Origin: Lindgomyces ingoldianus
Taxonomy: Eukaryota > Ascomycota > Dothideomycetes > Pleosporales > Lindgomycetaceae
Direction of reading: 5' to 3'
DNA length: 64,000 bases
Assembly (NCBI RefSeq): GCF_010093535.1
Contig: NW_022985184.1
Location: 1-64,000, forward strand
Shown here in pieces: positions 23,206 to 34,882 of this stretch. Every line of letters starts with the position of its first letter. Positions within the stretch are counted from its first letter, which is position 1. The notes under the pieces are model-generated. The model worked only from the letters and a program-made list of their open reading frames with translations, made no database searches and was not told the DNA's origin. Made by a program: the position numbers and the translations under genes.

Positions 23206-25300
23206 TTAGCTAAACGTATCCCCGCATTCGTAGAAGTCACTTATAGTACCAAACCATATTGAGCTCCACTCATGTAGAACGCAGTTGCGGGATCTTGAAG
23301 TCATGCTTTTGACCTCGAGTCGATACAACGGCGGATTAGTATTGAGCCAATCCGGTGCTGGATACGGATGCTGCATTTGTTGGAAGTGGCTCGTGAGCGT
23401 ACCATGGCCGTCTTGGTAGGTAAAGTCGGAAATCTCAGAATGACTAGAAATGCGGGCGCTATCTCGGTACAAGACAACCGTAGTCGGCGAACCTCACTCC
23501 CTCTGAAATTTGAATTGATGGGAACTTGTAGAAGTATTCCTTAAAATGAGAATCTTCGTTTTCAGGAGATATAATCCCTGGACATAGTCTGTCTTCCTCG
23601 TGGCGCCGAAAGTACTTCCGAATTGGAGGCCCGGAGCGAGCCGATTGGAAAAGACAAAGTCACAGTCGCTGTATATGGCGAAGAAAAGGTATACCCATTG
23701 GATGAACTGCCGTGATGTCTTCTTGGAGAGTCGCAGAAAACCCTGTCGGAGTCTCAAAGCTATGATCCAGTATGATAGTGGTCTGGTATTCCTGCCGATG
23801 CTGAGCAAATATGCTTCGTCCCATTGAGGAGTGATCATTCCGAGATCCCTACCCTGATCCAACTGGAAATAGTAGAGAGGTGAGCGTATGTAAGATATAT
23901 TGGCAATTCTGAAGACTGACTTAAATCCGATGCCTTTTTCTCCTATGTATCCTTAGCCAGGAGGCTTGGAGCTCTCCCCTACCCGGAAAATCGCTTTTAT
24001 GTTATCCCTGGTGAATACTTCTTCATTGCATTCAATTTTAACGAAGAGAGGGAAATGCACGCTCTTTGTCGTTCATCTTTATTTGCTAATATCTAACCCT
24101 CAATTACTAGCTTTCCTCAAGTATTTTAATAGATCTGTATTTTAACAGATCCCCGGTTTCTCATGGAGGCTATCTAAAATGCTGAGAACAATCGATACTC
24201 TGAGTCTGTTGTGCCAAAAATTTGCAAATCTATTTTGAAAGACTCCTCCGATTCTCTTCGGCTCCCAGGATGAGTTAGAGTAAACTTCCATGGCCTTGTC
24301 TTGCCTCATCCTCCGCGTGTCGCCTAATGATTCAGTGAAGCTTCCCTTTACCTCTTGCAATCCGTTCAATAACTTCTCGCGTTAATCCCATGCTTACTTA
24401 AGCGGTACAAGGATGGAGGAGTGGGCAAAGAGTCCTCTTAATAACGAAACAGGGCTACAACAAAACCAAACAACCTAAGTCAATTTCGTAGATAGTCAGT
24501 GAGAAAGATAGGAAGAAAGGCGAAGTAGGGAATTGGTCCGAAAGCTAAGTTATTGAGAATCTCTGAAAGGAAGGGAGCGGCTCAGATACACACTGACATG
24601 ATGTTATGTTAAGGAGGGCATATCAACGCAAAGATAAACGGTGACTGAAATGAACAATTTGTGTCGTTTTCACTGCGAGACACATAACGTCTGGATTTCG
24701 AAGTCTATGTCGGCTATTATGCCCCGTTACCTGAATGATAGGACTGGTAGAGTGGCTAAGAGTCACAGGTGTCTGTCATGCTACCTGCTCGAATCCCAAT
24801 GGAGCACTGGTACGAAGTGGCGGTAGGTGGTTACGTCTGTATTATAATTTCTTCCGAGAGCTCGTGTCGAAACAAACTCCCATCCGCTCATGAGACATGG
24901 TGCATAAAGTATTAGGATATAAGTGTAAACAAATGCAGTCATGTGGAAATGTGGATGATGATATACTATTGATATTGCCGCTTCTGATCGACTTCCCGGA
25001 ACCTACAACCACTTTCAGCAAGGTGGGGATCGAGAACTCACCAGGTCAAATAATCCAATGGAAGGACCATCCATAGTCATTTCATAAACTAAGTCTTGAC
25101 GAACGGTAGCCTCGCCTTGGACAACAACTGTTTCGGGTTCTTCTACAGTCGGGACGAGATCGGAGGCGCGGCCATCGAAATTGGAGTAGTTTTTAAATTG
25201 AGGCGGTCGTTGTTCTTGAGACCGACGTATTCCAGTTCAAAGGAAAACTTGACAAGGAAGAAATGGAATTTCTTGTTCAAGGAAGGTATCGAACAAAGCT
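23206..25300 (-). pseudogene. Scattered minus-strand coding-like remnants, family unknown
   Basis: Several minus-strand frames look more protein-like than chance: 25090-25290 (contains VEEPETVVVQGEATVRQDLV followed by EMTMDGPSIGLFDL and a GTGAGT donor), 24142-24369, 23494-23862 (ITPQWDEAYLLSIGRN...) and 23206-23472. They do not join into one open chain; stops and frame changes separate them. I do not recognise the family. They could be a decayed gene with several exons, or unrelated chance frames. Confidence 0.25.
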
Positions 25301-25893
25301 ACTCATCTTATACGCGTGCCTCCGCGTTGATGACGCGTAAGAGCGGCCCCGCAGATTGTTCGTCACCATGCAGCTCGCGCGTTCACGTGCAACGTCGGCT
25401 TACCCTACCCCTGCTCCACCACCGTGACTGCACATTCTGCTCAAACTCTCTTCTTGAATGCAGCCGCTGCCCAGTTTCTTCGCGTTTGTAGAGCACGCAG
25501 GGTCTGCGATCAGTGATTTCGTGTTCTGGATCGTTGGTCTTCGTTATTGTAGTACATTTTCAATATTATCGGCCCACTTGAATAGGCATTTATTAGAAAA
25601 GGTGTCGATCGCGGTATCAAAGTGGTTATTGCGCAAGCTTTCCAGGCTCGTGCGTATTCACCCATCTCCATTCCTCTGCCGACCCTCCATGGATGATGTT
25701 AATGCCGCAACATGCACAGATATCCTGATTTCCGGCACTCTAGGGCTACGATGAAGCTGCTGCTGCGCTGTAGCGTTGTTGGGCTAGATTAGGGTAGCCA
25801 TTACATTGCTAGGCGTGGGCGATGTGAGCACTGGTACATAATCTTTGCTGCCAAGTATACATACTCTATACAACATAACCTACTACCAGCCGC
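25301..25893. other. 3' flank of the Crypton gene
   Basis: Short plus-strand frames at 25096-25754 have no features. One terminus of the Crypton probably lies somewhere in 25750-25893, but Cryptons lack terminal repeats and I could not fix the boundary. Confidence 0.4.
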
Positions 25894-28202
25894 CTACTGT
25901 TTGCCACTCTCGTTCCTGGCAGCTCTAAGCTGCTTGCAAAATTGGTCCAAGGAGTACTGCTGCTGCTGCTGTTGTTTGTTCACCTGCCACATAGCAGCCT
26001 CCTCACTAGTCCCCTGCGCCTGGGTTATGCGCCTGATCTCCTTGATAACCTCAAGTCGTAGAGAATACCACTGCAGTTCGCTACGGCGGCCCGACCTCCA
26101 GCGACTGCCCCATCGCCTATCTAGCTCAGTGATTGAAGGCTGGCCTTGTAAGCCGACCGTCCACTCACGCCAGAGATCCTCCACTGTCCTCACTGCACGG
26201 CACATGCGATGCTTTGGAGCGACCAGCGATGGCGGCACTGGCTCAGGTACTCCTTCAGGCGCTGCTTCAGGCACTGCTTCAACCACTGCTTCAGGCGCTA
26301 CTTCAGGCGCTGCTTCAGGCGCTGCGGGCAGAGGAGATGGGCTGGGCGAGTGCGCAGACGATGAAGGCGCAATGCCAGCTTGGGTGGAGGTGTAATTGCC
26401 AGAAGCAGCCATGTCTGATGACGACGGCAGCGCTGGCCTTAGTGGTTGTAGTGTATTGCCTAGCCTCTGGGATGCCTCTAGCTGGGACACGAGCATCTGC
26501 AGGTGCTGGGAATGCGAAGTCTGTACCTCAACAAGGCGATTAACACACTCCTCAAGCTCCTTCATCCGCCGCTTATTCTGAGAATCTAGCGCCTTGAGGT
26601 GGTCTGCAAGCTGCGGTATCGCTTGGTACAAGGCAGACAGCCGGCTGGGAGCCGCTGGGTCAAGGGACGCCTCAACATCCTGCGCGAAAGCTGCGTATGC
26701 CTTGTGCTGGAACACTGGATGATTCCACACAGGGTGGTTGGGGAATCGTCGGCGCATAGCTACTGAATCCTGGAGGAGTACCTCTCTAAGGTAGAACAGC
26801 AGACTCGTGAAACCAGCTGCGGCAAGGTCATTAATTTGGCCAGCGTGCGGGCCAAAGCGTCCCTTCCATGCATCTAGCTGCGGCCAGATGAGGGACAGCA
26901 GCTCGTCTGGAGGCGTGACGTCTGCGCGCGGGACCTTAAAGCAGCCCATCTGGGCCGGATGGCCAGCCGTAGTCCTCATAAACTTCCAGGGCAGAGAGTT
27001 GAGGTAACAGTCAACTATCTGCTCCTGATTCCACCTGCTAGCACGCCGAATCTGCTCCTCGCTGACCCCTTTGAGCTCTGCCAGCCTAGCCCCTGTGCTC
27101 CGTCCTATATGGGTCTTCTTCTGCGACGAGATACCAGCGTACTGGAAGGCCCGCGCGACCCAGTCGCGTTGTGAGTTGTACGAGAACGCTACAGTGGGGT
27201 CGGCCGCGCTGGCCTTAATCAGACGTATTCCGTACCAAGCTAAGGGCTGGCTAAGGTCGGGAAAGGGCTCCTCTCTAAGGTCCCAGCGAGAAAGCAGGTA
27301 GAAGGCTAGGCTACTGAGCATGCAGAGCAGCGGCTCGCTATGCCGCAGCGCGCCAATCGTCTCTAGCCGGCCGTGCTGGCTCTGCTTGCCTGCGTGGGTG
27401 GTGAATATTAGAGGCATACAGCGTGTAGGACCCTCCCCTTTAGACTCAAAGGTGAAGAGGTCTGATATTTTTGCAGAGCGACGGTCGCTTCCACGCGTGA
27501 GCATGTACTGGCCTAGAAGGATGTCAACGAGCGTGCGGAAGTGCCGCTCTGCTGCTGAAGCTGAGCCCTCGCTCGCACCATGTATCCATAGCTCGCCGCA
27601 GAGCCGTTCAAACTCATCCTCGGTGAACCCGTCGAACGGTATGTCTCTCCCCTCGTCGGGGTTCTGATCCTGATCTCGCTGGGCATCTCTGCGCTGCAGC
27701 GACCTGAGGTATTCTCTCGCTTTATTCTTGCAGGGCGTCGGATGGCTGTTCATGCCTAGCGCCTTCTGCTCCCGCCAGAGGTCAGTGATAGCAGCGGCGT
27801 AGGCGCGAACTGAGCGCCAGGCAAGACGCGTCTGGTGTTGCGGGATGTCGCTGCCCGCCTTACGAGACTTGGCTCTTAGAGGCCTATTCGTAACCTCTTC
27901 TACCAGGAAGAGCAGCAGCTTATCCTCTGTCACTGTGTCGCTATCGGAGAACCGCTTCCGCTCACAGAATGCCTATACGCGTCGTTAGCCAATCACACAA
28001 GCTGGAACAGCTAGAGCAGATAGAGAGATATTACTTTAAATTCTTCTTGCTTTGGGCTGTAGACCTGGCGCGTATTCTCCGGCCGTTGATCATGTATTGT
28101 ACCTAGGGTGTTCTGCGCGTTAGGGGGCAGCTCTACATTGTTCGCAATGTTGATATCGACATGCTGGCTACGCTTGCGGCGCTGACTACGCGGTAGGCCC
28201 AT
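25894..28202 (-). CDS. Crypton transposase: tyrosine recombinase with GCR1_C DNA-binding domain
   Basis: Exons 28035-28202 and 25894-27972 (62-nt intron, GTAATA...TATAG) give 748 aa. The N-terminus has the typical NTRQVYSPKQEEF block leading to VTEDKLLLFL. The tyrosine-recombinase core is at about 120-390: an Arg in TRGSDRR (about 216-221), HIGR (His344, Arg347), Trp370 and the catalytic Tyr379 in DCYLNSLPW. A coiled coil lies at about 509-560, followed by a Pro-Glu-Ala-Val repeat (about 601-636), a GCR1_C-like domain (VEDLWREW...ITELDRRWGSRWR, about 650-705) and a Gln run (about 722-727). This order is that of fungal Crypton (CryptonF) elements, which move by site-specific recombination through a circular form. 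All catalytic residues are present. The gene is GC-rich and shows no C-to-T decay, unlike the LTR elements here. Confidence 0.94.
26244..26325. repeat. 15-bp tandem repeats within the Crypton gene
   Basis: About five to six imperfect copies of a CTTCAGGCGCTGC-like unit encode the PEAAPE/PEAV repeats on the minus strand. They lie in the linker between the coiled coil and the GCR1_C domain. Confidence 0.85.
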
Positions 28203-30738
28203 GTTCGCCTCCTGAGTACACCGTAGCTACAGCAGCAGCAGCAGCACGTAGGCACGAGTAGGGCTAGCAGGAGCAGGAGGAGGAGCAGAAGCTCGCATTG
28301 CTCACCCCAGAATACACACGAGCTTGACAGGCCGCGCAGTGGCTGCAGCGGCAACAGCAGGACGCGTGGAGCATGGTCACGAAGCTCGCGCAGCCGACCA
28401 TGCCAGATGTGGGGAGAAGATTTCCGGAAGTGTAATCCGTACTACTAGAGGAACAAGGGGCCTCGCGAGATGTCGGGGCAGGCATTGGCCAGAGCGCCAG
28501 TCAGCGCGGTCAGTGAGCCGTCAGTTTCCAGCACCAATCGTTCAGCACGCGACGAAAACCAGTTTGTATTAGCGCACTTTTTCTTCTATAACCTTTGATA
28601 GAAACGCCTTTGATTTACAGCTTTTGTGAACCTTTTAGGGTTAGTTCTCTTCAAAAATCCTTACGAGCGCCCAGCTCGAAGGTAGTACTCTATCTTATCA
28701 CATCACAAAGAGCATAGCAAGGTTTGTTTGTAACTTGGGGCAGAAAATTTGCATCTTATGAATGTTCTCCCTAATTTCAGTCAGTGAGAGGCTTCCCAGA
28801 TTGACTTCATCTTGGTCATGTTCCATGTTATGCGACTACTACTGTATAAGAACCCGTACATGTGGGTGAAATGAATACAATGATACTCAAAGCAAGCGAT
28901 GACCTGACAAGGAGAGATTGCTTGGTGGATAATACCTTCGGGTAAAATGGTGAAAGGGGATCAGAAAAGCAGGGGAAACTGAAAAGAAATAAGAGGTCCT
29001 CACTGGGTAACACTGGAGTCTGACGCCCCTTTCTGGCTTGATTGCCGGAAGTTGTTTATGCAATCGAAGTGCACGGCAATACCATATGCCAAATACCTCC
29101 CACAGTCTTGTCCCAAGTGTTTTCCGTAAGCTTCGCAATATGGTTCATACTTCCGTGTGGCAAGACAGTCGATCTCTCCTGGCAATGATCTAGGGATACG
29201 TATTCTCAAGGGATCATCTGTCCCTAGCGAATGCTGTCAGTTGAATTGCCTGCGAGTAGTGATGCGGTCAATATCTTCAAGAACCCTGAGCGCCTTAATA
29301 TCTGGTGACGCTACTGTTTGGCCGCTGCTCTCTAACCGTCTTCCTACATGAACCTCGGAGACGAAAACTGAGAAGAATTTGGACGTGCCTTGCTGCTTCC
29401 AACACTTTCGTCCATTCAAGTTTGGCTTCTACGGCAAATCTAGCAAGTGGAGCCTAAATATGATACACGTAATAGCTGGTCAGAGGGATGAACTCAATGG
29501 CAGTCATACGTAGCCAACCACAGAACAAGTAACGATTAATCCCGCCTGAATTTTCTATATGTTTTTGTTCGTGCCTTTGCCTAAAAGTAAAGACTTACGC
29601 TCTAGCACTCTTGCAGGCCCAACAAGTTAGGAGTTTTAGATGGCATATACGCTCCTTGTGTGACCTTTCATCCAGGTGGAAAGAGGGGGAACATTATACT
29701 CGACCGAAGCTTTACATGACGCATAATGATTGGCGGACTCGTAGTGGAAATGTTGTAGTCTGTCTAGCGTGAAGCGATCCGTCCAAATTTGTTCCTAGAA
29801 GTTGAAGATCTCATTGCAAACGTTTCCAGCTCGGAACTGCAGGTGGAAAACCCAGTGACGGTTTACTAGGCAAAGGATAATATTTCCTGAATGAGAACAT
29901 CTACAAGGATGACGTGCCTCTCTAGGTCTTAGGTAAGAGCTGTCCTGTTGTACGGAGCGAGCTTTCTCAGGACTGCAACAAGTTCCTTATAAAGATGTTC
30001 CAGTTGTTGTGAGCAGGAGATGCCTGGGAAATTCGCTGCAGTACTGAGAAGCTTGCTGCAGAAACAGATCTTGTCAAAGACCCTATCTGGATCTTTGGCT
30101 TCGAAAGTAGAGATTCCATCGTATAAAGCCTTGATCTCAACAAACGTTCGGGCAAACAAGGATATGATTCTGATTGAGCTGCTACTTAGAGCAGGAGAAC
30201 GCACTTCCTATGATTGTTTCACGAAACTATTCACGAATGGCGCGAGTTGAGCTGGACACGGCTGGGCTTGGAGCATTCACCAAATCAGCGCCATAGCAGT
30301 CCCTAATGTCAAGCACTTATGAGTCTCGCTCATTGTGACTGCGAGAATATGTGGAGAATATTCTATTCTATGTTAGTACTACATTTGAAAAAGTCTTTTG
30401 AGTCCCCTTGGGCGATCTATTTCAGGTAGCTCTAGGGATGTAGATGAATCACCGCTCAGCCTAGTCTCGCAATCTGGAGAAAAGCCCCGCTGCACTAAGA
30501 CTTTACTGAAGATATCGCTCCCTCGGTCCCGCCTTTCGTGGTATGAGACCAAAGAGCTTCCATATATGGCTTAACATTTATTGCTTGGCGCTTGAGAATA
30601 ATAGGCCCCTGGAGCTTGAAGTGTGGCCGTAGACGTAGGACGAATGCCGAATGATAATCAAGAGCCGTGGTGAATTCAATCGACCTACCGGTTCGTTCCC
30701 TATGACATGAATTTTTGGGGATGTCGATATTTTGTCTG
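28203..30738. other. 5' flank of Crypton and gene-poor stretch
   Basis: 28205-28300 is rich in CAG/AGG trinucleotide repeats and probably still within the Crypton. Minus-strand frames at 29000-29209, 29237-29419 and 29929-30204 (LEHLYKELVAVLRKLAPYNR near its end) look mildly protein-like, but no start, splice chain or family could be supported. Nothing else was recognised. Confidence 0.4.
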
Positions 30739-31296
30739 TTAGGGCAAATTACCAAATAACATTCGGAAGTCTAAAGGAACAGATAGCGATTTGGGAATAG
30801 GCCATACGGGGCTCAGCCGATATCTCCTTAAGTATGGAGCATCCAGCATACCTTCAAGGCCGAAGCAGTCGATATGGCTTGAAATGTCGGGTACTTTGTC
30901 CCTTGCCAATGTGGGACTCATACTCGCATGGACAAACGCTGGTAGTTTCGATGTAGAAAAGAAACGTATCAACATCACCATGAAACCGTTGAGCAGGCAG
31001 AGCGAACTCATAGCCACGGTGATTCCACTTGAACTTCCTTCCATAACTAACACTTTCTCGATGCATGGAGGCGGCCAGGTGACGAAGCGCGCAGTGCACT
31101 GGCCACCTCGGCCTACGTGCACTAAGCTGCAGACGAAGACGCCGGAGTTTGTCTCGGAGGTCACTAGCAAGGCGTTCACTGCCTTGGGCAGGAGATGGGT
31201 GCAACTACCATGGATAGTTACAGAAATGACCGAAACTAATGATCGGAGTGAAGTCAATAGAATATAAAGAAATTCGGAGTTAGAGAGTACTTTCAC
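30739..31296 (-). CDS. Hypothetical 185-aa protein (weak)
   Basis: Open frame with hydrophobic N-terminal segments (FLYILLTSLRSLVSVISVTI) and a second hydrophobic stretch near VAMSSLCLLNGFMVMLIRFF, so possibly a small membrane protein. However, the plus strand has a comparable open frame at 30791-31267, and a third frame is open at 30854-31204. I cannot tell which, if any, is coding. No domain is recognised. Confidence 0.22.
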   Translation of the reverse strand: MKVLSNSEFLYILLTSLRSLVSVISVTIHGSCTHLLPKAVNALLVTSETNSGVFVCSLVHVGRGGQCTARFVTWPPPCIEKVLVMEGSSSGITVAMSSLCLLNGFMVMLIRFFSTSKLPAFVHASMSPTLARDKVPDISSHIDCFGLEGMLDAPYLRRYRLSPVWPIPKSLSVPLDFRMLFGNLP

Positions 31297-32302
31297 AACC
31301 GATCAATACTTCTTCAATATTGACACCATTGATTCATGAAATTCTCACAGCCGAAGAGTATTGGAAAGGTGGCAATTCCATTTACTGTCTCTCGGTCTCT
31401 CGAGATCGAGACAGGGGGTGGTGCTCGGTGGCTGCACACATGTTGACGTATTTCTCGATCTAACCTTGCATGATCCACGCTAAGCCCCAAACAGAACCAC
31501 ACAAACGGACTTTCTGCTAAGAATAGTAGAATCCAGCCTGCTTGGCCACGCAATTGTTTAGCAAACAAAAATTCTTACCGGTTCTTCGCGAATAAAAAAG
31601 AGGGGCATACTGTGGTTGCATCTGGAACAACGGCACGCTTCGTTATAAAGGGGGAAATTGATCGAACGAACATGGGAATGGCGAGCGAGAGGAGACGGCT
31701 CGTCCCATGTAACAAATGAGGGCATTGTGAAATTTGTTCTTGTGGAAACATGGATTTTGGAGGCGTGCGGCGGGAACTTGTTTTCAAAGTGTGGAGATGC
31801 CATTTCCCGCACAGCGAAAGGAGCTCGGGAGCCCTTGAAACGCAGTGGCAGGACAGATTGACACACAACACACTCCCACCAAAACCACAACATCGGACGT
31901 TCAACAATGAGGATGTAATCGTGGCCTGTCTGGGTTCTGACAATTGCGACACTGCGCTTGGTGGATCTTCCTCGCCACTTTGGGGGAGGGGGCATTCGCG
32001 GAGATGTGCTTTTATTGGTCCATGAGCCGGTACAAGGATGGCTGAGTTTCGATGGCGGCTGTTGCTCGGTCAGGCTAGGGTGGCGCAGGAAAGACAGGGG
32101 GAGCTCTGGTGTAAGGAAATTGGGGGCATTTAAAAAGCCTGACGCGTCCGCTGCTCTCACCACTCACTTCCCATCCACTCACACTTCATCAATCCATTCC
32201 ATAAGTTCATCAGAATAGTTCGGATCAGCATCCTCATCAATCTGTCGTTAATTCATCTTCCACTCGTTCAACAAAACACGTAAACAGTCCAACACAGTCA
32301 CC
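31297..32302. other. Promoter region of the gene at 32303
   Basis: A TATA-like TTTAAAAA lies at about 32129-32136, roughly 170 nt before the ATG, followed by a CT-rich leader. A long antisense frame (31558-32163) overlaps this and is not supported as a gene. Confidence 0.45.
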
Positions 32303-32894
32303 ATGCGCGCCTCCATCTTCATCTCTGCCCCTATCTTCGCCATTGCGGCCCTGGCTCAAGACTCCGTAAGTCATCACTGAACGATGTAGCGCGTGTCAAT
32401 TGATCTGACCAGCCAAGTCTTCGTCTGTCGATGCCTTCCCTCAGACCTCTCGTCTGACGCAGACCAACTCGCTCGGCGTGATCACTGGCCAGCCTGCTGC
32501 GGCGACTTCCATCCCCGACCAGCCCCCTGCGGTGACCTCGCAGCCTGCGGTCGCTACATCCGTCGGCGAGGCTAACAATGTTCCGGCTGGACTTAGTGGT
32601 ATTAACACGATCCTGCTCCCCGGCACTGCGGGCGCCAACTCCACCCGTACTCTCGTCGTCTCTGCCAACAACAGCACCACCGTCACTCTTACCAACGCCA
32701 CTCCTAGCGGCAGCGGCGGTGCATCCGGCTCTGCTGGTACCGTCACCGGCACTGGCGCTGGCGCGTCAGGTACCGGACGTGCATCTGCTAGCGGCTCTGG
32801 CACCGCTGCTAAGTCTACCGGTGCCGCTGCGACGATGCGCGCTGTTGCCGGCTCCGTTGCTGGTGTCGGTGCCTTCGTCGCTGCGTTCTTGTAA
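32303..32894 (+). CDS. Small Ser/Thr/Ala-rich GPI-type cell wall protein
   Basis: Exon 1 is 32303-32365 and exon 2 is 32445-32894. The 79-nt intron (GTAAGT...CTCAG) falls just after the signal peptide, and the protein has 170 aa. The start has a CACCATG context. MRASIFISAPIFAIAALAQ is a clear signal peptide. The mature part is low-complexity Ser/Thr/Gly/Ala with a few NST/NAT N-glycosylation sequons, and it ends in a hydrophobic Ala/Val-rich tail (VAGSVAGVGAFVAAFL) that fits GPI-anchor addition. No cysteine pattern or enzyme motif is present, so the likely role is a structural or regulatory wall or surface protein. Its codons are strongly C-ending, suggesting high expression. An alternative, that it is simply secreted, cannot be excluded. 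Confidence 0.88.
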
Positions 32895-33307
32895 ACGCAT
32901 CGTCTTATTATACCCACTTCGCTTCATGTTTAGATTGAAAATTTTCTCTTCCGAGTGAGGAGAATTGAGGGACGGAAAAAATCTATTGGATCATACTACT
33001 ACCCCTGGGTTCTTGCATCGCATTTTTGAGCGTTTGGCGCTGGCTGGCATGCCTTGGCACGGGACTGGAAGGATTCGAATTGGAAGGTAATCGTAATTAA
33101 TATAACTCTGCAAGAGTCGTTGGGAAGGAATAGTATGTAGGAAATTAAAAAAATTTTTGAATATAGATCTGAACTGCATTTATCTCGTGTTGCTGTTCTT
33201 GATGTGCTGCGATCGGGTGGAGAAACACTATTGATGTTGAGCTTCGGAATTTGGAGAGACAAGGAGCAAGGGGTTCGGAACTGAACATCCCACTTCAAAC
33301 TTCAACC
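32895..33307. other. Intergenic between the GPI protein gene and BNA7
   Basis: 3' flank of the upstream gene and promoter of BNA7; no other feature seen. Confidence 0.5.
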
Positions 33308-34472
33308 ATGTTGGCCTCTGATTCTTCACCAAGATACCCTCAACATATCGATGCCATTCCATATACGGATCCTCCAACAAAGCTCCAGACGTTAGATATC
33401 TGGCTTCCACGACCACAATCTAAATCTCCACCAAGTAGCACGATATGGATCATGTAAGTCAGACGTCCTCGTACCTTGTCCGTAGCCCTCTTTCCTAATC
33501 CCCTCTGCGCCATCCTCACTTCAATACCCTACGAAGCTCACAACTCAACCCAGCTATATCCACGGCGGAGCCTGGCGCGACCCTCTCCAAAACTCCGCTA
33601 CCATCCACCCCACCATCCACCACCTCTCTCACTCCACTCATCCAACCGCTCTCCGCCATATCGCAGGCATAGCATCTCTGAATTACCGTCTCTCGCCCTA
33701 TCCCCTGCATCCCACGCATCCAAGCTCTCCTGACGATGAAAGCAGGAATGTCAGGCATCCCTCGCATGTACAAGATGTTGCCTTAGCCCTAAAGTGGCTG
33801 CGGAGGGAGTATGGTATTGGCGTTGGGGGCGGGGATGGAGACGGGGACGGGGAAAGGCAAGGGTATAAATGGATTGGTATCGGACACTCATGCGGCAGCA
33901 CGCTTCTGCTGCAACTTTTCTCTCGTATTGGTGTCTCCCCTCAAGACCTATATCTCAGTCGTCCAGCCGCATTGGTGCTATTGGCGGGAATCTACAACAT
34001 CCCGCTTCTAGTCCAAAACCATAGCACTCCTAAGACACCTAAGAACATTGCGGAAATATACAAGGATATCGTTACTGGTGCATTCGGCCCCGATGTCCGC
34101 GTGTGGGAAGGCGCGAGTCCGACGTCGCATGCACACAGTTTCGGGGATGAAGGGTGGGGTAATGGAAGGTTGTTGTTGCTCTGTTGGAGTCCGGAGGATG
34201 GGCTTGTGGAAGGTGAGCAGATGGAGCGTATGAGCAGAACTTTGTTGGCAGCTGGATGGAAGGATCAGTCAGGTGACAATTCTATGCTTGAAAATCAAAA
34301 TGATATGGAAGGAGGGGATAGGAAGAAGATTTTCGAGTGCCGGAAATTGGAAGGAGCTCATGATGAAGTCTGGCAAGAGGGCGGTCAGATCGTGCAGTTG
34401 ATTGAAGAAGTTGTTGGGAGGATGCATGGGTCTGGGGGGCTTGGGACGACTGAATACTGGCCCTTGAGGTGA
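33308..34472 (+). CDS. BNA7: Kynurenine formamidase (arylformamidase)
   Basis: Exons 33308-33453 and 33554-34472 (100-nt intron, GTAAGT...CCCAG) give 354 aa. It is an alpha/beta hydrolase: the oxyanion-hole motif HGGAW at about 52-56 is formed across the splice junction. The nucleophile elbow GHSCGS has Ser161, and the catalytic His318 lies in GAHDEVW near the C-terminus. HGGxW plus GHSCG is the signature of N-formylkynurenine formamidase, which converts N-formylkynurenine to kynurenine and formate in tryptophan degradation and de novo NAD synthesis (cytosol). The first ATG in frame was chosen. A Gly/Asp-rich insert (about 136-147) encoded by a GGGGAYGG-rich stretch is unusual and lengthens a loop before the elbow. 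The protein is somewhat longer than the yeast enzyme. Confidence 0.9.
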
Positions 34473-34882
34473 GATTAGGTGTGCAATGGGAGGGATAGAG
34501 TGATTTAAGTAGCAGGTTACTAGGTTGCTAGACTGTTTCTAACAAGACAGTGAATAGGGTGTGTGGGAAGTGGAAGTGCTGATTCACGACTATTGTTCGA
34601 ACCAGTTATCAGCCGGGTTGAAAGTTACACATCTATTTCCCTATGAACAAACGAAAGTGGAGTTTCCAAACAAGAGTTGAGAACTCCTAGAATAAAAATG
34701 AAGAAGGGAGAAAATCAGCTTTTTAACCCCTTGATTGATACCCAACACAGTGGGGGCGCTCGCTGCGTGGCCTATTCATACAGATAATTCTTGTACAAGA
34801 CAACTCCTTCCCCTGATGTTCCATGCTCCATGCTCCTACGCTGTCCAGCAATGCTATGCGCCCAATCTTCGATTTGCCTCCC
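34473..34882. other. Convergent 3' region of BNA7 and the stomatin-like gene
   Basis: No coding signal; presumably two converging 3' UTRs. Confidence 0.6.

Noticed and set aside
24733..24830. tRNA-like stretch with A-box-like (GGTAGAGTGGCT) and B-box-like (GCTCGAATCCC) motifs
   Set aside because: The T-arm stem does not pair and no matching acceptor stem could be drawn, so it is not a tRNA gene.
25750..28300. CTG/CAG-rich stretches on both sides of the Crypton as possible inverted ends
   Set aside because: The similarity is only trinucleotide repeat. Cryptons have no terminal inverted repeats, so this does not mark the boundaries.
30791..31267. 158-codon plus-strand frame (LANVGLILAWTNAG...)
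   Set aside because: Competes with frames on the minus strand over the same bases. No evidence favours it, so it is not listed as a gene.
31558..32163. 201-codon minus-strand open frame
   Set aside because: Overlaps the promoter and leader of the gene at 32303, with no domain, signal or conserved pattern. Treated as chance.
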